Source of the DNA: an uncultured Clostridia bacterium
Lineage (GTDB): Bacteria; Bacillota; Clostridia; Saccharofermentanales; Saccharofermentanaceae
Direction: 5' to 3'
Assembly (NCBI GenBank): GCA_946407705.1
Contig: CAMJPC010000001.1
Coordinates: 248,001-312,000 of the forward strand
Length of the DNA: 64,000 bases
The notes below the pieces were generated by a model that saw nothing but the letters and a program-made list of their open reading frames with translations, was not told the origin of the DNA and made no database searches. Both the position numbers and the translations under genes were made by a program. Shown in pieces: positions 52,991 through 61,215 of the stretch (positions are counted from its first letter, which is position 1; every line of letters starts with the position of its first letter).

Positions 52991-54853
52991 ATGCAATCCG
53001 ATAAAAACGGTAACGGTAATCGAAAAGAAAAAGCAACTAACACTCGAAGATATAAGATAGATCCAAAGAAAAACATCAAGCTCCGGCAAACCAAGATCAA
53101 AGCAAAGCAGCTTTCTTCCAAGCACAAAGGACAGAAGGCTGCTTATAAGGGCGGAGATCTGAAGATAATCCCTCTTGGCGGTCTCGGCGAGATCGGCAAG
53201 AACATGACCGCTTTCGAGTTCGGCAATGACATGATAATCGTCGATGTGGGAATGAGCTTCCCTGACGAGAACATGCCGGGCGTTGACTGCGTCATTCCCG
53301 ATTTCACTTACGTAAGACGCAACCAGGATAAGTTAAGGGGCATCGTCCTTACTCACGGACACGAAGACCACATCGGTTCTCTCCCCTACTTCCTCAGGGA
53401 ATTCCAGTGCCCCATCTACGGCGGTACAATGACTATAGAACTAGTCCGTCTTAAACTTCAGGACAAGAACGTTCCCATGGAAGGCATCAAGCTCCAGACA
53501 TGCAGGAACGGCGACCACATCAGGCTCGGAATGAATTTCGACATCGAGTTCATCAGGGTCAATCACAGTATCGCAGATTCCTACTGCCTTTCCATTAAGA
53601 CGCCTGTCGGAGTCATCCTGCATTCGGGCGACTTCAAGATCGATTTCACGCCCATCAACGGCAAGACCATTAATCTTCAGCGTCTTGGCGAGCTCGGCAA
53701 GGAAGGCGTCCTGCTCTTCATGTGCGAATCCACGAACGTCGAGATCGACGGCTTCTCACCGTCCGAAAAGCATGTCGGCGAGGCTTTTTCGAGATTCTTC
53801 AGGAAATCGGAAGGCAGGATCATCGTTGCGACGTTCTCATCGCATGTCCACAGAATGCAGCAGATCATATCGGCTGCCGAGAAGTACGGAAGGCACGTAT
53901 GCCTCTCCGGCCGCAGCATGATACAGGTCTTCGGGATCGCGAACTCACTCGGATACATTGACATCAAGCCCGATACTCTTATCGACATCGAGGCTATCGA
54001 TAACTACCCCGATGACCAGATAGTGATCCTTACGACGGGCAGCCAGGCCGAGCCCATGAGCGCTCTCACGAGGATGGCTTACGACTCACACCGCTCCGTC
54101 GACATTCAGAAGGGTGACACGATCATCATCTCGGCAGACCCCATCCCGGGCAACGAGAAACCCATCTACCGCGTCATCAACGAGTTATACAAGAAGGGTG
54201 CGCACGTGATCTACCAGTCGCTTGCCGACGTTCACGTATCAGGCCACGCTTACAGGGACGAGCTCATGATGCTCCATACCCTGATCAAGCCGAAGTTCTT
54301 CATTCCGGTCCACGGCGAATACCGCATGCTCTGTCTCCACAAGGAGATGGCCATGAATCTCGGCATGGATGAGGACAACATCTTTATCCTCGGCAACGGC
54401 GACGTTTTCTCGCTTAATCCCGAAGGAGCAAAGGTTACTGACCATGTACCCGCCTCCCCCATCCTGATCGACGGTTCCGCAACTGTGGACTTCAACGACA
54501 GGGTACTTAACGACAGGATCCATCTCAGTGAAGACGGCGTCGTAAGCATTGCACTCACCGTGGATTCAGTCAGCGGTGACCTCATCTGCAAGCCTTCCGT
54601 CAATTCGATCGGATGTCTGGACAGCGATGATAACAAGGAAGCGATCCATAACGCGATCGCCGAGAAGTGTGAACAGATACTCTCTGCGTCGGGCCGCCAC
54701 GAAGGCAGCCTTGAAGCCTACACTGAGAAACGTGCATTCAGGGAGAATCTTAAGAATTTCATCTGCTCAAAGACCGGACGCCGTCCGATGATCCTCTGCA
54801 ACATAAGCAGGATAGACACAGACTACTACGAACGCTATTACGGCGATATGTAA
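52991..54853 (+). CDS. rnj: Ribonuclease J
   Basis: A 620-residue RNase J, a 5'-3' exonuclease and endonuclease for mRNA decay and rRNA maturation. A Lys-rich tail of 50 residues precedes the metallo-beta-lactamase core (IIPLGGLGEIGKNMTAFE, VLTHGHEDHIGSLPYFL, HSGDFKID), the beta-CASP region (ATFSSHVHRMQQII, TTGSQAEPMSALTRM) and KFFIPVHGEYRML. ATG at 52991 follows GAGGGG; a longer reading overlaps the upstream gene. The stop is two bases from the convergent relA stop. Confidence 0.96.
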   Translation: MQSDKNGNGNRKEKATNTRRYKIDPKKNIKLRQTKIKAKQLSSKHKGQKAAYKGGDLKIIPLGGLGEIGKNMTAFEFGNDMIIVDVGMSFPDENMPGVDCVIPDFTYVRRNQDKLRGIVLTHGHEDHIGSLPYFLREFQCPIYGGTMTIELVRLKLQDKNVPMEGIKLQTCRNGDHIRLGMNFDIEFIRVNHSIADSYCLSIKTPVGVILHSGDFKIDFTPINGKTINLQRLGELGKEGVLLFMCESTNVEIDGFSPSEKHVGEAFSRFFRKSEGRIIVATFSSHVHRMQQIISAAEKYGRHVCLSGRSMIQVFGIANSLGYIDIKPDTLIDIEAIDNYPDDQIVILTTGSQAEPMSALTRMAYDSHRSVDIQKGDTIIISADPIPGNEKPIYRVINELYKKGAHVIYQSLADVHVSGHAYRDELMMLHTLIKPKFFIPVHGEYRMLCLHKEMAMNLGMDEDNIFILGNGDVFSLNPEGAKVTDHVPASPILIDGSATVDFNDRVLNDRIHLSEDGVVSIALTVDSVSGDLICKPSVNSIGCLDSDDNKEAIHNAIAEKCEQILSASGRHEGSLEAYTEKRAFRENLKNFICSKTGRRPMILCNISRIDTDYYERYYGDM

Positions 54854-54855
54854 TA

Positions 54856-57480
54856 TCAGTTCCTGATTACTTCTGTAACGTCCCTTACCTGCTCGATCCT
54901 CGAGACGGTACGGTCAAGCTGTTCCTTGCCCGAAATATTGACCGTGACATAGATCTTTGCATCGGTTCCGTCGACAACAGTATTGAGTTTAACAATGTTA
55001 ATCTTCTCTTCGTTGATCTTATCGAGCACGTCAAGAAGCAGTCTGTTGCGGTCCGTGGCGCACACGATCAGCTGAACGTCATAACTCGAGAACTTCGCCT
55101 TTGACAGCCAGTGAACGGTGACGAGCCTCTGATAACGCTCATCATCTTTCTGGGACTCTCCCCTCTTGTTGATGATGTTCAGAATGTTCTTGCAGTTCGT
55201 CTTATGGATTCCGACACCCTTCTCACGCGTGATGAATCCGATGATGTCGTCTCCATAGACCGGATGGCAGCACTTTGAGATATGCGTGGCGATGGCCTCA
55301 AGTCCGTCGACAACGACCTCGTCACTGCTGTGCGTGCGCTTGGCAGCACTCGTGGAAACAGGCTTGGAGCTCTTTGCCTGTTCGGAAATGTCTTCGGGTC
55401 TTACGCCCGCCCTGATGGCCGCTGAAGCAGCTGCCTGGTGCGGATCGGTATTCATCAGGTTCAATTTGGAAACATCGTAGGAAGCGACCTGCTTCGAAGT
55501 CTCGGGCGTAGCAGTCTTGCCCTTAACACCCTTCGCTGATCTCGACTGGTCAAACTTACCGAGCTCGAGCGGAAGATCCTGAGGGCTGTATACGATGTTG
55601 CCGTCAGCAGTGATCCTGTATCCGAGAGCATTCCTCTCCTCTGCGGAGCAGCTTCTGATATAGTCATCACGCAGGCGCGAAAAGACTTTGCTTACGCTGA
55701 TGCTTCCGTATCCGATGGCGGCATACATGTCGTCAAGGCTTGAGAAATTGTTCCTTTTGAGGATCGCCTCGATGGCCTTGTGCATGAGGAGCTTTTCGGG
55801 AGTGAAACCGTTTCTTCCGATCTCACTCGTAAGAAGTTCCTTACCTGCGGCAATGTTCTCGCCTCTTGCCTCTTTCTTGAACCAGCCGTTGATCTTGGAC
55901 TTCGCGTTCGCGGTCCTTACGATCTTGACCCAGTCGCGTGACGGGCCCTTTACGAGCTTGGCCGAACTCTGGATCTCAACGATGTCGCCGTTCTTTAATT
56001 CATATGACAAAGGCACGATCCTGCCGTTGACCTTCGCGCCGTGCATGTGGTTTCCGATGCCGCTGTGGATCGAATAAGCAAAGTCGATCGGGCATGACCC
56101 CTGAGGAAGCTTGATTACCTCGTGCTTTGGGGTATAAACGAAGATCTCGTCCGGCGCGATATTCATCTTGAGTGATTCGAGGAATTCACCGGAATCCGCA
56201 AGCTCACTCTGTGAGTCGATGATCTGCCTCATCTCGTCCATCTTCCTGTCGTATCTGTCAGCCTTGTACTCTGCTGAGTTTCCGGCCTCTTTGTAGTGCC
56301 AGTGAGCGGCGATGCCGTACTCGGCGATCTGGTGCATTCCGAAAGTCCTTATCTGGACCTCAAAAGGAGTTCCGCTGTGACTTACGACAGTCGTATGAAT
56401 GGACTGGTACTTATTTTCCTTAGGCATTGCTATGTAGTCTTTGAAGCGCCCCGGAACGTGCTGGTACATCTCATGGATGATACCAAGCACCTGGTAGCAT
56501 TCAATGACCTCATCGACAATGATCCTGCACGCGAAAAGATCGTAGATCTCATCGATCGTCTTTCCCTTGTCGTGCATCTTCTTGTAAATGCTGTAGAAAT
56601 GCTTCGGACGGCCTTCAATGTCGTAATGCGTAATGCCGTTCTCTTCGAGCTTTGACCTGATCTCGGAGACTACCTGCTCCATGAAGTCCTCACGCTGTGA
56701 ACGGTTGCCCCTGACAAGTTTTACGAGCTCGTTGAAATCATCGGGATGCAGATACTTGAGACAGAGATCCTCAAGCTCCCACTTGATCCTGTAGATACCG
56801 AATCTTCCTGCAAAAGGAACATAGATATCGAGTGTTTCCTGAGCCTTCTCGATCTGCTTGTCGGGCGTCTGGAACTTGAGCGTCCTCATGTTGTGGAGAC
56901 GGTCAGCAAGCTTGATGAAGATGACGCGGATGTCGTCAGACATGGCTACGAGCATCTTTCTTACGTTGGATGCCTGAATGTCGTCCTTCGAATTGTAAAT
57001 GACATTATCGAGCTTGAGATTGAGTTTTGTAACGCCGTCAACGAGGTTTGCGACCGCTTCTCCGAACTTCTCGGAGACCATGGTGAAATCAGCCGCAGTG
57101 TCTTCTATCGTGTCATGCAGGAGCGCTGCAGCCAACGTGTTGCGGTCAACCTTCAGGTCAACGAGGATGCCTGCGACTGCGAGCGGATGGATGATATACA
57201 GGACGCCGTTCTTGCGCTTCTGGTTCCTGTGTGCCTTGAACGCGAAAACGAAAGCCTTGCGGAGCAGGGCATTATCCTTCTCGATGTATTCCTCTTCGAG
57301 ATTTGCGGCGTGAGCATAGCTGTCGTATGCGTTGATGATGTCGTAGAAGCTCTCCTCGTATTCCTCGGGGATCTCCGGTATAAGATCATCGTTTTCGAGG
57401 AACTCGCGTTCCTTCGCTTCCGCCTCGGCAGCAGTACGGTCTAAGGCATTCAATTCATCTTTATTGCTTTTAGCCGACAT
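54856..57480 (-). CDS. relA: (p)ppGpp synthetase/hydrolase, RelA/SpoT family
   Basis: An 874-residue RSH protein. The HD hydrolase domain (AAALLHDTIEDT, KLADRLHNMRTL), synthetase domain (GRPKHFYSIYKKM, YQSIHTTVV, FEVQIRT), TGS domain (IFVYTPKHEVIKLPQGSCPIDFAY), zinc-finger-type CC motif (HISKCCHPVYGDDIIGFI) and ACT domain (C-terminal 80) are in order. It should both make and destroy (p)ppGpp. It is about 130 residues longer than usual; the extra length is an acidic N-terminal stretch and a low-complexity linker (about 660-720) before the CC motif. It overlaps recJ by 11 bases. Confidence 0.96.
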   Translation of the reverse strand: MSAKSNKDELNALDRTAAEAEAKEREFLENDDLIPEIPEEYEESFYDIINAYDSYAHAANLEEEYIEKDNALLRKAFVFAFKAHRNQKRKNGVLYIIHPLAVAGILVDLKVDRNTLAAALLHDTIEDTAADFTMVSEKFGEAVANLVDGVTKLNLKLDNVIYNSKDDIQASNVRKMLVAMSDDIRVIFIKLADRLHNMRTLKFQTPDKQIEKAQETLDIYVPFAGRFGIYRIKWELEDLCLKYLHPDDFNELVKLVRGNRSQREDFMEQVVSEIRSKLEENGITHYDIEGRPKHFYSIYKKMHDKGKTIDEIYDLFACRIIVDEVIECYQVLGIIHEMYQHVPGRFKDYIAMPKENKYQSIHTTVVSHSGTPFEVQIRTFGMHQIAEYGIAAHWHYKEAGNSAEYKADRYDRKMDEMRQIIDSQSELADSGEFLESLKMNIAPDEIFVYTPKHEVIKLPQGSCPIDFAYSIHSGIGNHMHGAKVNGRIVPLSYELKNGDIVEIQSSAKLVKGPSRDWVKIVRTANAKSKINGWFKKEARGENIAAGKELLTSEIGRNGFTPEKLLMHKAIEAILKRNNFSSLDDMYAAIGYGSISVSKVFSRLRDDYIRSCSAEERNALGYRITADGNIVYSPQDLPLELGKFDQSRSAKGVKGKTATPETSKQVASYDVSKLNLMNTDPHQAAASAAIRAGVRPEDISEQAKSSKPVSTSAAKRTHSSDEVVVDGLEAIATHISKCCHPVYGDDIIGFITREKGVGIHKTNCKNILNIINKRGESQKDDERYQRLVTVHWLSKAKFSSYDVQLIVCATDRNRLLLDVLDKINEEKINIVKLNTVVDGTDAKIYVTVNISGKEQLDRTVSRIEQVRDVTEVIRN

Positions 57481-59617
57481 TAGTCACCTTCCTGTATACT
57501 TCCGAATCACTCAGTTTCACTTTGGAACCGCCGGGAGTAAGGTTGAAGCACATCCTCATCGGTGTGATCTCGCGTAGTCTCAAAAGCCCGCAGTCCGCAA
57601 ATACCTCGAGACATCTCTTAGTCTGGAAAGGCGTAATAGAAGTCTCGGTATTGTTGTTGATAAGCCTTGCGAGAAGAACGCAGTCCACAGTCGAAAGCGA
57701 ATTGCCCGCAAACTTATTAATTATCTTATAACACTCCGCGAAATGTTCGTCACGCGGAATCATCTGTGAGATTATATCTTCACCGTGCGCGATCTTGGTG
57801 ATCTCAGAGGGCGCAAGGCCGCTGGAATAAAGCTTTTCGGCTATCTCAGCCTTCTGCCACATGAAACCGTTTCCAAGCATCGGCATGATGTCGCAGAGGT
57901 GAAGCGACAGCGTGGTCTCTCCCCTGTAGGAATATTCATTCATCGTATAGCAGATATCGATGATGTCACCGGATCTCAGGAGCGAATAGTAACTGCCCAT
58001 TCCGAATCCGACAGCGGAGATCGTATATTTGCCCTCGTTGTCAGTAAGTTCGAGCCTCAGGTGCGCACCTTCGCTCATCGTGCCGATCTCCCTGATGACG
58101 AGATTCCTGGTAACGAAATAAGGTCTTGCATTTCCGATTCCGAAAGGTCTTAATCTGCTGACCTCACGGTATGCGTCAAAGTTTACTGCAGAAGGCAAAA
58201 GCTCACATTCGGCCTCGATGGAATTGTCACCGTCATCAGATGCTCCCTGCGTGCCCTTCTCTTCGGCGATCTTCTTCGCTTCGGCTTCAAGAGCCTCCAT
58301 GAAAGCACCCATGCCCTCTTTTCTTACCAGCATGCCGGCAGCCTTCTTGTGTCCGCCGAAATTAACGAGCTTGTCAGAAATCCCCTCAAGGCACTTGAAA
58401 AGATCGAACTCTCCGAAAGCTCTTCCCGAGCCTTTGGCGCATCCGGGTTCAGTAGCGTCGTCGGTAAAGACGAGAGCAGATCTTCCGTAGAACTGCGCGA
58501 GCTTGCCCGCAACGATACCGAGCACGCCCTGGTGCCAGTTCTTACCGTAAACGACTACGGGGCCGCAGGTATTGGTAAGGCTCCATTTCTCGGGTCTGTC
58601 GGGATTCTCGAGCTGTGCCCTTGCCTCCTCGAAAACCTTTGCCTCGATCTCCTTGCGCTCGTCGTTCTCGCGGGTAAGATCCTGCGCGGCCTGCTTGGCC
58701 TCCGAAGGATTATTCTCAAGGAAAAGCTTGAGCGCGTCAGACGAATCGTAGAGTCTTCCGGCGGCATTGATCCTCGGAACGACATTGAAAGAGATAAATG
58801 TCTCATCAAGGGATTTGCCCGGTGTGAGCAGCATCTCGTTCATGACCTTTACGCCTATGTTTGAAGGGCTCTGCATGCTCTTAAACGCGCGCTTGATAAT
58901 GGTCCTGTTCTCATCCGTTACGGACACGAGATCCGCGATGGTGGCAAGTCCCGCAAGTTCGACAGCCTGACGCCACAGATTGTTGTTCACGCCGTGTCTT
59001 CCGTCTTTGCCCAAAGCTTCAACGACCTTGAGCGCAACACCTGCGCCGCAGAGTTCTGTGAACGGATAGGTGTTGTCGGAACGCTTCGCACAGATGACAC
59101 AGTCTGCATCGGGAAGCTCGTCTTTGACGTTATGGTGATCGGTTACGATAACCCTTATGCCGCGCTCTTTAAGCTCGGCGACGGTATCGAGATTGGTAAC
59201 GCCGCAGTCTACTGTAATGACCAGATCAGGCTTGTCTTCGATGACCTTGTCCATGATCTTTTCGGTAAGGCCGTAACCGTGTTCAGACCTGTGAGGAACG
59301 ATGTAGCTTACGTCCGCATTGTGGCTCCTGAAATATCTGACGAGAATGGCGGTCGCGGTAACGCCGTCGCAGTCGTAATCGCCGTATACAAGGACCCTGC
59401 CTTTAGAATCGATCGTCTCATTGATGATGTCGACGGCCTTCCTCATGTCATTGTAAAGGAAGGGATCATGCCAGAACCCTATGTCTTCAGACAGAAACTG
59501 CTCTACGGATTGTCCTTCGGTTATTCCGCGATTCTTAAGCAAAATATCAAGGAGCTCATCAGCATCCGCAACTTTAAGGGATGCCGATAAGCGCCAGTTC
59601 TTACCGGTCAATAACAT
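57470..59617 (-). CDS. recJ: Single-stranded-DNA exonuclease RecJ
   Basis: A 715-residue DHH-family 5'-3' exonuclease for recombination and repair. VLVYGDYDCDGVTATAIL, HRSEHGYGLTE, TVDCGVTN, VTDHHNVKDELPDADCVI (DHH motif), ELCGAGVALKV and the DHHA1 motif FGGHKKAAGMLV are present, then an OB fold and a C-terminal region. recJ before relA is common in Firmicutes. Confidence 0.95.
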   Translation of the reverse strand: MLLTGKNWRLSASLKVADADELLDILLKNRGITEGQSVEQFLSEDIGFWHDPFLYNDMRKAVDIINETIDSKGRVLVYGDYDCDGVTATAILVRYFRSHNADVSYIVPHRSEHGYGLTEKIMDKVIEDKPDLVITVDCGVTNLDTVAELKERGIRVIVTDHHNVKDELPDADCVICAKRSDNTYPFTELCGAGVALKVVEALGKDGRHGVNNNLWRQAVELAGLATIADLVSVTDENRTIIKRAFKSMQSPSNIGVKVMNEMLLTPGKSLDETFISFNVVPRINAAGRLYDSSDALKLFLENNPSEAKQAAQDLTRENDERKEIEAKVFEEARAQLENPDRPEKWSLTNTCGPVVVYGKNWHQGVLGIVAGKLAQFYGRSALVFTDDATEPGCAKGSGRAFGEFDLFKCLEGISDKLVNFGGHKKAAGMLVRKEGMGAFMEALEAEAKKIAEEKGTQGASDDGDNSIEAECELLPSAVNFDAYREVSRLRPFGIGNARPYFVTRNLVIREIGTMSEGAHLRLELTDNEGKYTISAVGFGMGSYYSLLRSGDIIDICYTMNEYSYRGETTLSLHLCDIMPMLGNGFMWQKAEIAEKLYSSGLAPSEITKIAHGEDIISQMIPRDEHFAECYKIINKFAGNSLSTVDCVLLARLINNNTETSITPFQTKRCLEVFADCGLLRLREITPMRMCFNLTPGGSKVKLSDSEVYRKVTNVG

Positions 59618-59649
59618 AACACTATCTCAACTTTATCTTTATTGACCCT

Positions 59650-59678
59650 ATTATAACTAAACGCTCATGACTTTACAA
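59650..59678 (-). promoter_or_regulatory. Promoter of recJ-relA
   Basis: TTGTAA (59673-59678) and a perfect TATAAT (59650-59655) are 17 bases apart on the minus strand, about 30 bases before the recJ start. Confidence 0.7.
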
Positions 59679-59792
59679 AGATAAAGCGGTCTTGAGTTTT
59701 ACGGGGCTCACCTGCAACAATAAACTTGATTTTGAGATACGATACTAATATCCTTTTTGGTATATCAATTAAAGAAAGCAAAGGAATTGAAA

Positions 59793-60077
59793 ATGGGAAG
59801 CTTAAGAGAAGATTGGAAAGAAACCGGCAAGGACTTGGGCGGGGCTTTCAAGCAGCTCGGAAAGTCCATCGTCAAATCAGGCGCTACAGTTGTCAACAAA
59901 GCCAACGACTGGGTTGAGCGTGATGATGCGAAGGAAGAAGCAAGAAAAGCTGCTGAGGTCGAGAAGGCTCAGAAAGAAAAGGCCGCCAAAACGGTAATCT
60001 GCACCAAGTGCGGTGCGGAGATAGCGGATCCCGAGGCATTATTCTGCCTTAAGTGCGGCGAGAAGCTCAACCGCTAA
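59793..60077 (+). CDS. Small zinc-ribbon protein
   Basis: A 94-residue protein. Residues 1-65 are a charged helix, probably amphipathic (LGGAFKQLGKSIVKSGATVVNKANDWV may lie on a membrane), and residues 68-92 a zinc ribbon with four Cys in two CxxC pairs (CTKCGAEIADPEALFCLKCGEKL). Zinc-ribbon proteins of this kind are common in clostridia with no known role. AAAGGA lies before ATG at 59793; an upstream in-frame ATG at 59757 has no ribosome site. Confidence 0.82.
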   Translation: MGSLREDWKETGKDLGGAFKQLGKSIVKSGATVVNKANDWVERDDAKEEARKAAEVEKAQKEKAAKTVICTKCGAEIADPEALFCLKCGEKLNR

Positions 60078-60115
60078 GATTAGTAACCGGCAAACACAAG
60101 ATATTATTCCACTGA

Positions 60116-60151
60116 CAAAAAGAGGTTATCCGTTCGGATAACCTCTTCTTT
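60116..60151. terminator. Bidirectional terminator between zinc-ribbon gene and rpsU
   Basis: A 12-base perfect stem (AAGAGGTTATCC at 60120-60131, GGATAACCTCTT at 60136-60147) with loop GTTC has T-rich sequence beyond it on both strands. Confidence 0.85.
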
Positions 60152-60158
60152 AGTCTTA

Positions 60159-60332
60159 TTAATGCTTTCTCTTTCTCGCAGCTTCAGACTTCTTCTTTCT
60201 CTTTACAGAGGGCTTCTCATAGTGCTCTCTCTTGCGGACCTCGGCGAGAACGCCGGACTTTGCGCAAGAACGCTTGAACCTGCGAAGTGCACTGTCAAGG
60301 GATTCATTCTCCTTAACTCTAATCTCAGACAT
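60159..60332 (-). CDS. rpsU: 30S ribosomal protein S21
   Basis: A 57-residue S21: [41 protein letters not shown] and the Lys/Arg-rich tail [13 protein letters not shown] are diagnostic. It helps mRNA binding on the 30S subunit. GAGGGGGG lies upstream of ATG, and it has its own near-consensus promoter and terminator. Confidence 0.97.
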   Translation of the reverse strand: MSEIRVKENESLDSALRRFKRSCAKSGVLAEVRKREHYEKPSVKRKKKSEAARKRKH

Positions 60333-60371
60333 CTTTATCCCCCCTCTCGTGCGTGGAATTCAAACTCGCAT

Positions 60372-60400
60372 ATTATATAGGACGCCCGCAAATAAGTCAA
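60372..60400 (-). promoter_or_regulatory. Near-consensus promoter of rpsU
   Basis: TTGACT (60395-60400) and TATAAT (60372-60377) are exactly 17 bases apart on the minus strand, with the start expected near 60365. Confidence 0.8.
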
Positions 60401-60420
60401 ACCTTTGTGATCAGGCGGTA

Positions 60421-61206
60421 TCAGACGGCAAATTTAGCCAGAACGTCCCTAAGAAGGAATGCCGCGATAAAAGCAAACGAAATGGCCGGAGCAAGCGATA
60501 TCTTCTTCTTTTTGGACTTGCATACAAGCGCGAAAACGATTCCCAGCACGATTCCCGTGCCAACAGCAATGACAGAGCCCTTGAATCCGAGGAACAGCAT
60601 CAGGCACATCGCAAGCTTTGCGGGACCGTAGCCGGCCTTGATCTTTTTCACCTTTCCGATGACCGCAGTACCGATGGCCATTACCAGACCGACGCACGCT
60701 GAAGAGATGACGCCCTCAATGGCGTACCTCTGCATGTCGGGAACGAATCCCACAGTCATGATCCAGACAACCAGGATTGCGGCAAGGAATCCGTCAGGAA
60801 TGACTCCTGAATCCCAATCGGCCAAAGACAGACCAAGAAGCAGCATTTCAAGTGCCAGACAAGCAACAACAACAGCATCTACGGAGCCGTGAAGAGCAAG
60901 AGTTCCCGCAAATAACAAGCCTAATAATATCTCGAAGATAAGATCCCTTGGCGGAACCTTAGAACCGCAATACCTGCATTTACCCTTCAGAGCAATGTAT
61001 GAAATGATCGGAAACAGATCAGCCGTCGAAAGCTCATGGCCGCACGTATCACAGTGGCTGTGCCCCAGCATCCAGTCTTCACCTCTTACCACGCGCCATG
61101 CAGTACAAGTGATAAAGCTTGCGAATACTGCACCAAACAAAAAAGACAGAACGATCATGTATATGCCTATGAAAGGCATATCAAACAGCGGGTAAGAAAA
61201 CGTCAT
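60421..61206 (-). CDS. Prepilin peptidase (A24) homologue lacking the second catalytic Asp
   Basis: A 261-residue membrane protein of the type IV prepilin peptidase family, which cleaves and methylates prepilins. The N-terminal part is intact: ASFITCTAWRV and a zinc site of two Cys pairs (Cys52/Cys55, Cys77/Cys80). The first catalytic acid is in LADWDSGVIPDG (Asp130/Asp132). The second should be in a G-x-G-D motif, but the sequence is GYGPAKLAM with Pro195 where Asp belongs; the codon is CCC in a sound frame. Proteolysis by the usual mechanism is therefore doubtful, though methylation or another role is possible. It starts nine bases after the large repeat protein, so both are co-transcribed. 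No other pilus gene is visible. Confidence 0.85.
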   Translation of the reverse strand: MTFSYPLFDMPFIGIYMIVLSFLFGAVFASFITCTAWRVVRGEDWMLGHSHCDTCGHELSTADLFPIISYIALKGKCRYCGSKVPPRDLIFEILLGLLFAGTLALHGSVDAVVVACLALEMLLLGLSLADWDSGVIPDGFLAAILVVWIMTVGFVPDMQRYAIEGVISSACVGLVMAIGTAVIGKVKKIKAGYGPAKLAMCLMLFLGFKGSVIAVGTGIVLGIVFALVCKSKKKKISLAPAISFAFIAAFLLRDVLAKFAV

Positions 61207-61215
61207 TAAGCTTTA